Below, piece after piece: positions 57,049-64,000 of a stretch of DNA of 64,000 nucleotides. The position numbers and the translations under genes are program-made. The notes beneath the pieces are model-generated. The model saw nothing but the letters and a program-made list of their open reading frames with translations, did no database searches and had not been told where the DNA came from. Location of the stretch: assembly GCF_008831285.2 (NCBI RefSeq), contig NC_045139.1, forward strand, positions 12,992,854-13,056,853. Direction: 5' to 3'. This DNA comes from Nymphaea colorata (taxonomy: Eukaryota > Streptophyta > Magnoliopsida > Nymphaeales > Nymphaeaceae). Numbering within the stretch: the first letter of the stretch is position 1; the number at the start of each line of letters is the position of its first letter.

Positions 57049-57895
57049 TGTTTCCATCGCAAAATTTATTTCGGTTTTTGAGTACTTTAGAAATATCATG
57101 TTTTACTTTTGGAATGAGAGAGAAAAGGGACTCACCTTTCAATAGAAAGATTAGTAATTCCCTGCGCCTTTATCAGTAGTAACCAGTCTAAGGGCTATGC
57201 TTATTCTTAATGCATTACATTTTTACTTAAACCTCTTCTCCATTCTAAATTTAGTGTGGTGCTTGGAAATAATGTTGAAGATTTAATGTTTTAAACTTTT
57301 GAATGGGAAAATTTAAAAGGATCATTTGAAAATACAAGCCATTTTCATTTGAAAAAATTTTGAATAAAGAAACATTTACAAATATCATTTGGAACATTTG
57401 GAAGATAATATGGGTATTTTGAAGATCTCTTTTTGAAATTGATTTAGTCTTCTGTTAAGAACTTGAGTAGATTTTAAGGTTTTGCTCTAATTTGGTTACT
57501 ACCTAGCTAGAGGTCAATCTCATCTTACTTAAGTTCTTTTACGAAGGTATTTGTGATCATTCGTGAATTCCACAAGTCAATGTGAATACATGAATGTGTT
57601 CGTTCTATATGATTGAAAGCAAATTATTCATTCATACCATATCGTTCATCTAAGGATATCCCTATCATCACATACCTCTAGATTTAATTACATACTTGTC
57701 CTAAATATTCTCATGAAGATGAAAAAAGAAATTGAAAGTAAAATGAGATTGTAGAGCATCAAGCATGATTCTAATATTGCATCATTACTTGTGTTCTGGT
57801 CTTAGTGAAGCTGATAAATTGGAATTAAAACCTTAGATCTTGAGAAAGAGATATTTGAAAGAATGGAAAAAGAAAAGATAAGAAAAGATAAAAGA
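57049..57895 (-). mobile_element. LTR fragment of the element A family
   Basis: Starts TGTTTCCATCGCAAAATTTA, aligned with the A LTR start. It continues in register through AGAGAAAAGGGACTC, CGCCTTTATCAG, GGGCTATG, CCTAGCTAGAG and AAGCATGATTCTAATATTG blocks. It is much more diverged than the two A LTRs are from each other and breaks off after about 850 bp. Confidence 0.8.
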
Positions 57896-57915
57896 TTTTA
57901 AGCCAATATTAGAAT

Positions 57916-57951
57916 CATGCTCGAGCTCGACTCGGCTCGTGTGCAGCCCTA
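57916..57951. mobile_element. hAT MITE end fragment
   Basis: GCTCGAGCTCGACTCGGCTC followed by GTGTGCAGCCCTA resembles the end of the MITE type at 31277-31700 (TAGGGNTGNAYAC terminus). No matching left end. Confidence 0.45.
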
Positions 57952-58259
57952 ATTCCTGTGCACTGAGGAGGATAATGGCAGTGGAACATTGCATATGAAA
58001 TCGTGGAACACATTATCAGCTCCAAAAAAGGGAGTGTGATACGGAAACCGTTGTTGAAGTGGAAATAAGCAAGAAAAGGTAAAATGGAGGTGGGGATGGA
58101 AGGTTGATAAACTTGGTAAATGGTGGGATTGCTGTCTGATCAGTTCACTAACGGGAGAAGACTATGGCTTGATATGAGAGACAAAAACCTCTCCGAATCG
58201 AAGCAAAGGAAGCGGGTTATACACGCCGTGTCTTGTATGAATCTTTCACAGGTCATTTT
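57952..58259. other. Unassigned DNA
   Basis: No gene recognised. Confidence 0.5.
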
Positions 58260-58900
58260 AGTCATAACAAAAAATGCTCATGATTAATACAAAAGAATTG
58301 TAGGAACAAAAAAATGAAATTGCAAAAAGAGATTTTAGAATTTGATGAAAGTGAAATTGTCAGTTTGTATATGCATATCACTATGCCCAATATATCTCTT
58401 TAAGCGGCTCTTCCTCTTTTTTTGTCCTGCTCATTGTGTTATCTCATACATTTGTCATTAGCTCATACCTCTATTGTTATCTCTTATATATTATCGCATA
58501 CCTCCATCAGTATCTCATACCCATTATCTCATATCATTATCATTATCTTATACTTCTGTCATGATCTTATACCCTGCATCATGATCATGTACCATTCTCT
58601 ACCATTATCTCGGATGCTATGGGTATGAGATAATGATAGATGTTATAGGTATGAAATAATAACTGTGATATGAAATAATACTTATGAGTTAACAACACGA
58701 GTATGATAATGACATGGGTGTGAAATGTTATGGCTTGATGATAATGATAAGGGGTGTTAGATAATAGGTATGAGATACCAACATGGGTATGAGATAATAA
58801 CAGCGGTATGATAATGATAGGAAGTATAAGATAATGTGTATGAGATAATGATAGGGATATGGAGTCATGACAGAAATATGAGCTAATGATAGAGATTAAA
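58260..58900. repeat. Subtelomeric-side TATCTCAT repeat with strand switch
   Basis: 58260-58430 is related to 9860-10016. From 58437 to 58611 the motif appears as TTATCTCATAC(C) on the + strand. From 58621 to 58890 it appears as the reverse complement, GGTATGAGATAATG. The switch is centred on CATTATCTC (58603-58611) and GAGATAATG (58627-58635), perfect 9-bp arms around a 15-nt loop. The array runs up to the assembly gap. Confidence 0.88.
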
Positions 58901-59000
58901 NNNNNNNNNNNNNNNNNNNNNNNNNNNNNNNNNNNNNNNNNNNNNNNNNNNNNNNNNNNNNNNNNNNNNNNNNNNNNNNNNNNNNNNNNNNNNNNNNNNN
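58901..59000. other. Assembly gap, exactly 100 N
   Basis: Exactly 100 Ns, the conventional placeholder for a gap of unknown size between joined contigs. Confidence 0.99.
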
Positions 59001-62000
59001 ACCCTAAACCCTAAACCCTAAACCCTAAACCCTAAACCCTAAACCCTAAACCCTAAACCCTAAACCCTAAACCCTAAACCCTAAACCCTAAACCCTAAAC
59101 CCTAAACCCTAAACCCTAACCCTAAACCTAACCCTAAACCCTAAACCCTAAACCCTAAACCCTAAACCCTAAAACCCTAAACCCTAAACCCTAAACCCTA
59201 AACCCTAAACCCTAAACCCTAAACCCTAAACCCTAAACCCTAAACCCTAAACCCTAAACCCTAAACCCTAAACCCTAAACCCTAAACCCTAAACCCTAAA
59301 CCCTAAACCCTAAACCCTAAACCCTAAACCCTAAACCCTAAACCCTAAACCCTAAACCCTAAACCCTAAACCCTAAACCCTAAACCCTAAACCCTAAACC
59401 CTAAACCCTAAACCCTAAACCCTAAACCCTAAACCCTAAACCCTAAACCCTAAACCCTAAACCCTAAACCCTAAACCCTAAACCCTAAACCCTAAACCCT
59501 AAACCCTAAACCCTAAACCCTAAACCCTAAACCCTAAACCCTAAACCCTAAACCCTAAACCCTAAACCCTAAACCCTAAACCCTAAACCCTAAACCCTAA
59601 ACCCTAAACCCTAAACCCTAAACCCTAAACCCTAAACCCTAAACCCTAAACCCTAAACCCTAAACCCTAAACCCTAAACCCTAAACCCTAAACCCTAAAC
59701 CCTAAACCCTAAACCCTAAACCCTAAACCCTAAACCCTAAACCCTAAACCCTAAACCCTAAACCCTAAACCCTAAACCCTAAACCCTAAACCCTAAACCC
59801 TAAACCCTAAACCCTAAACCCTAAACCCTAAACCCTAAACCCTAAACCCTAAACCCTAAACCCTAAACCCTAAACCCTAAACCCTAAACCCTAAACCCTA
59901 AACCCTAAACCCTAAACCCTAAACCCTAAACCCTAAACCCTAAACCCTAAACCCTAAACCCTAAACCCTAAACCCTAAACCCTAAACCCTAAACCCTAAA
60001 CCCTAAACCCTAAACCCTAAACCCTAAACCCTAAACCCTAAACCCTAAACCCTAAACCCTAAACCCTAAACCCTAAACCCTAAACCCTAAACCCTAAACC
60101 CTAAACCCTAAACCCTAAACCCTAAACCCTAAACCCTAAACCCTAAACCCTAAACCCTAAACCCTAAACCCTAAACCCTAAACCCTAAACCCTAAACCCT
60201 AAACCCTAAACCCTAAACCCTAAACCCTAAACCCTAAACCCTAAACCCTAAACCCTAAACCCTAAACCCTAAACCCTAAACCCTAAACCCTAAACCCTAA
60301 ACCCTAAACCCTAAACCCTAAACCCTAAACCCTAAACCCTAAACCCTAAACCCTAAACCCTAAACCCTAAACCCTAAACCCTAAACCCTAAACCCTAAAC
60401 CCTAAACCCTAAACCCTAAACCCTAAACCCTAAACCCTAAACCCTAAACCCTAAACCCTAAACCCTAAACCCTAAACCCTAAACCCTAAACCCTAAACCC
60501 TAAACCCTAAACCCTAAACCCTAAACCCTAAACCCTAAACCCTAAACCCTAAACCCTAAACCCTAAACCCTAAACCCTAAACCCTAAACCCTAAACCCTA
60601 AACCCTAAACCCTAAACCCTAAACCCTAAACCCTAAACCCTAAACCCTAAACCCTAAACCCTAAACCCTAAACCCTAAACCCTAAACCCTAAACCCTAAA
60701 CCCTAAACCCTAAACCCTAAACCCTAAACCCTAAACCCTAAACCCTAAACCCTAAACCCTAAACCCTAAACCCTAAACCCTAAACCCTAAACCCTAAACC
60801 CTAAACCCTAAACCCTAAACCCTAAACCCTAAACCCTAAACCCTAAACCCTAAACCCTAAACCCTAAACCCTAAACCCTAAACCCTAAACCCTAAACCCT
60901 AAACCCTAAACCCTAAACCCTAAACCCTAAACCCTAAACCCTAAACCCTAAACCCTAAACCCTAAACCCTAAACCCTAAACCCTAAACCCTAAACCCTAA
61001 ACCCTAAACCCTAAACCCTAAACCCTAAACCCTAAACCCTAAACCCTAAACCCTAAACCCTAAACCCTAAACCCTAAACCCTAAACCCTAAACCCTAAAC
61101 CCTAAACCCTAAACCCTAAACCCTAAACCCTAAACCCTAAACCCTAAACCCTAAACCCTAAACCCTAAACCCTAAACCCTAAACCCTAAACCCTAAACCC
61201 TAAACCCTAAACCCTAAACCCTAAACCCTAAACCCTAAACCCTAAACCCTAAACCCTAAACCCTAAACCCTAAACCCTAAACCCTAAACCCTAAACCCTA
61301 AACCCTAAACCCTAAACCCTAAACCCTAAACCCTAAACCCTAAACCCTAAACCCTAAACCCTAAACCCTAAACCCTAAACCCTAAACCCTAAACCCTAAA
61401 CCCTAAACCCTAAACCCTAAACCCTAAACCCTAAACCCTAAACCCTAAACCCTAAACCCTAAACCCTAAACCCTAAACCCTAAACCCTAAACCCTAAACC
61501 CTAAACCCTAAACCCTAAACCCTAAACCCTAAACCCTAAACCCTAAACCCTAAACCCTAAACCCTAAACCCTAAACCCTAAACCCTAAACCCTAAACCCT
61601 AAACCCTAAACCCTAAACCCTAAACCCTAAACCCTAAACCCTAAACCCTAAACCCTAAACCCTAAACCCTAAACCCTAAACCCTAAACCCTAAACCCTAA
61701 ACCCTAAACCCTAAACCCTAAACCCTAAACCCTAAACCCTAAACCCTAAACCCTAAACCCTAAACCCTAAACCCTAAACCCTAAACCCTAAACCCTAAAC
61801 CCTAAACCCTAAACCCTAAACCCTAAACCCTAAACCCTAAACCCTAAACCCTAAACCCTAAACCCTAAACCCTAAACCCTAAACCCTAAACCCTAAACCC
61901 TAAACCCTAAACCCTAAACCCTAAACCCTAAACCCTAAACCCTAAACCCTAAACCCTAAACCCTAAACCCTAAACCCTAAACCCTAAACCCTAAACCCTA

Positions 62001-64000
62001 AACCCTAAACCCTAAACCCTAAACCCTAAACCCTAAACCCTAAACCCTAAACCCTAAACCCTAAACCCTAAACCCTAAACCCTAAACCCTAAACCCTAAA
62101 CCCTAAACCCTAAACCCTAAACCCTAAACCCTAAACCCTAAACCCTAAACCCTAAACCCTAAACCCTAAACCCTAAACCCTAAACCCTAAACCCTAAACC
62201 CTAAACCCTAAACCCTAAACCCTAAACCCTAAACCCTAAACCCTAAACCCTAAACCCTAAACCCTAAACCCTAAACCCTAAACCCTAAACCCTAAACCCT
62301 AAACCCTAAACCCTAAACCCTAAACCCTAAACCCTAAACCCTAAACCCTAAACCCTAAACCCTAAACCCTAAACCCTAAACCCTAAACCCTAAACCCTAA
62401 ACCCTAAACCCTAAACCCTAAACCCTAAACCCTAAACCCTAAACCCTAAACCCTAAACCCTAAACCCTAAACCCTAAACCCTAAACCCTAAACCCTAAAC
62501 CCTAAACCCTAAACCCTAAACCCTAAACCCTAAACCCTAAACCCTAAACCCTAAACCCTAAACCCTAAACCCTAAACCCTAAACCCTAAACCCTAAACCC
62601 TAAACCCTAAACCCTAAACCCTAAACCCTAAACCCTAAACCCTAAACCCTAAACCCTAAACCCTAAACCCTAAACCCTAAACCCTAAACCCTAAACCCTA
62701 AACCCTAAACCCTAAACCCTAAACCCTAAACCCTAAACCCTAAACCCTAAACCCTAAACCCTAAACCCTAAACCCTAAACCCTAAACCCTAAACCCTAAA
62801 CCCTAAACCCTAAACCCTAAACCCTAAACCCTAAACCCTAAACCCTAAACCCTAAACCCTAAACCCTAAACCCTAAACCCTAAACCCTAAACCCTAAACC
62901 CTAAACCCTAAACCCTAAACCCTAAACCCTAAACCCTAAACCCTAAACCCTAAACCCTAAACCCTAAACCCTAAACCCTAAACCCTAAACCCTAAACCCT
63001 AAACCCTAAACCCTAAACCCTAAACCCTAAACCCTAAACCCTAAACCCTAAACCCTAAACCCTAAACCCTAAACCCTAAACCCTAAACCCTAAACCCTAA
63101 ACCCTAAACCCTAAACCCTAAACCCTAAACCCTAAACCCTAAACCCTAAACCCTAAACCCTAAACCCTAAACCCTAAACCCTAAACCCTAAACCCTAAAC
63201 CCTAAACCCTAAACCCTAAACCCTAAACCCTAAACCCTAAACCCTAAACCCTAAACCCTAAACCCTAAACCCTAAACCCTAAACCCTAAACCCTAAACCC
63301 TAAACCCTAAACCCTAAACCCTAAACCCTAAACCCTAAACCCTAAACCCTAAACCCTAAACCCTAAACCCTAAACCCTAAACCCTAAACCCTAAACCCTA
63401 AACCCTAAACCCTAAACCCTAAACCCTAAACCCTAAACCCTAAACCCTAAACCCTAAACCCTAAACCCTAAACCCTAAACCCTAAACCCTAAACCCTAAA
63501 CCCTAAACCCTAAACCCTAAACCCTAAACCCTAAACCCTAAACCCTAAACCCTAAACCCTAAACCCTAAACCCTAAACCCTAAACCCTAAACCCTAAACC
63601 CTAAACCCTAAACCCTAAACCCTAAACCCTAAACCCTAAACCCTAAACCCTAAACCCTAAACCCTAAACCCTAAACCCTAAACCCTAAACCCTAAACCCT
63701 AAACCCTAAACCCTAAACCCTAAACCCTAAACCCTAAACCCTAAACCCTAAACCCTAAACCCTAAACCCTAAACCCTAAACCCTAAACCCTAAACCCTAA
63801 ACCCTAAACCCTAAACCCTAAACCCTAAACCCTAAACCCTAAACCCTAAACCCTAAACCCTAAACCCTAAACCCTAAACCCTAAACCCTAAACCCTAAAC
63901 CCTAAACCCTAAACCCTAAACCCTAAACCCTAAACCCTAAACCCTAAACCCTAAACCCTAAACCCTAAACCCTAAACCCTAAACCCTAAACCCTAAACCC
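59001..64000. repeat. Telomere repeat array (CCCTAAA)n, about 5 kb to window end
   Basis: Roughly 714 units of the Arabidopsis-type plant telomere heptamer. Apart from a few variant units close to the gap it is perfect. The C-rich strand is the + strand, so the G-rich strand runs 5' to 3' toward the left, toward the gap. That is the orientation of a left chromosome end, with the chromosome body expected beyond 64000. Confidence 0.98.
59113..59176. repeat. Variant telomere units
   Basis: Within this span single units read CCCTAA, CCTAA and CCCTAAAA; elsewhere units are the exact heptamer. Could be real variants or long-read errors. Confidence 0.8.

Overview
This window is nuclear DNA of a seed plant, almost certainly an angiosperm. 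It ends in about 5 kb of Arabidopsis-type telomere repeat (CCCTAAA on the + strand). It carries the last exon of a plant-specific mitochondrial gamma-carbonic-anhydrase-like gene, and most of the rest is plant transposable elements and satellite arrays. I cannot name the species. I see no bacterial operon, organelle block, rRNA, tRNA or CRISPR.

Layout. (1) 1-5.6 kb: the only clear host gene, the 3' exon of a gamma-CAL gene (4194-4570, + strand). Upstream, probably in its intron, lie two hAT-like elements with terminal inverted repeats starting YTATGT and exact 8-bp target duplications. The second (2237-3498) contains an apparently intact two-exon gene on the - strand for a 98-residue linker-histone-type (H15) protein. 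(2) 5.6-9.5 kb: a 0.2-kb direct duplication and a CACTA-like remnant. (3) 9.8-25 kb: decayed genes for a plant mobile domain (PMD) protein, a Ulp1-type cysteine protease and a FAR1/MULE transposase, separated by at least four unrelated satellite arrays and many copies of a TATCTCATT-like motif. (4) 26.1-30.7 kb: a 4.6-kb solo LTR. (5) 31-34.8 kb: two MITEs with clean target duplications and a long (TA)n tract. (6) 35-55.4 kb: a Ty3/gypsy chromovirus-like element (B, - strand) split by a 15.84-kb Tat/Ogre-like element (A, 37759-53598, - strand). A has 3.4-kb LTRs and an exact 5-bp target duplication (ACATG). (7) 55.4-58.9 kb: a 238-bp tandem duplication, a fragment of a third LTR of the A family, and a TATCTCAT array that switches strand. 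(8) A 100-N gap (58901-59000), then telomere repeat to the window end.

How the parts work together. The retroelements carry gag, protease, reverse transcriptase, RNase H and integrase, but each has stops, frameshifts or lost catalytic residues, so neither can move by itself. The telomere array has the orientation of a LEFT chromosome end, with the G-rich strand pointing toward the gap. The sequence on either side of the gap is therefore probably not one natural chromosome end; a scaffold join or an interstitial array must be considered.
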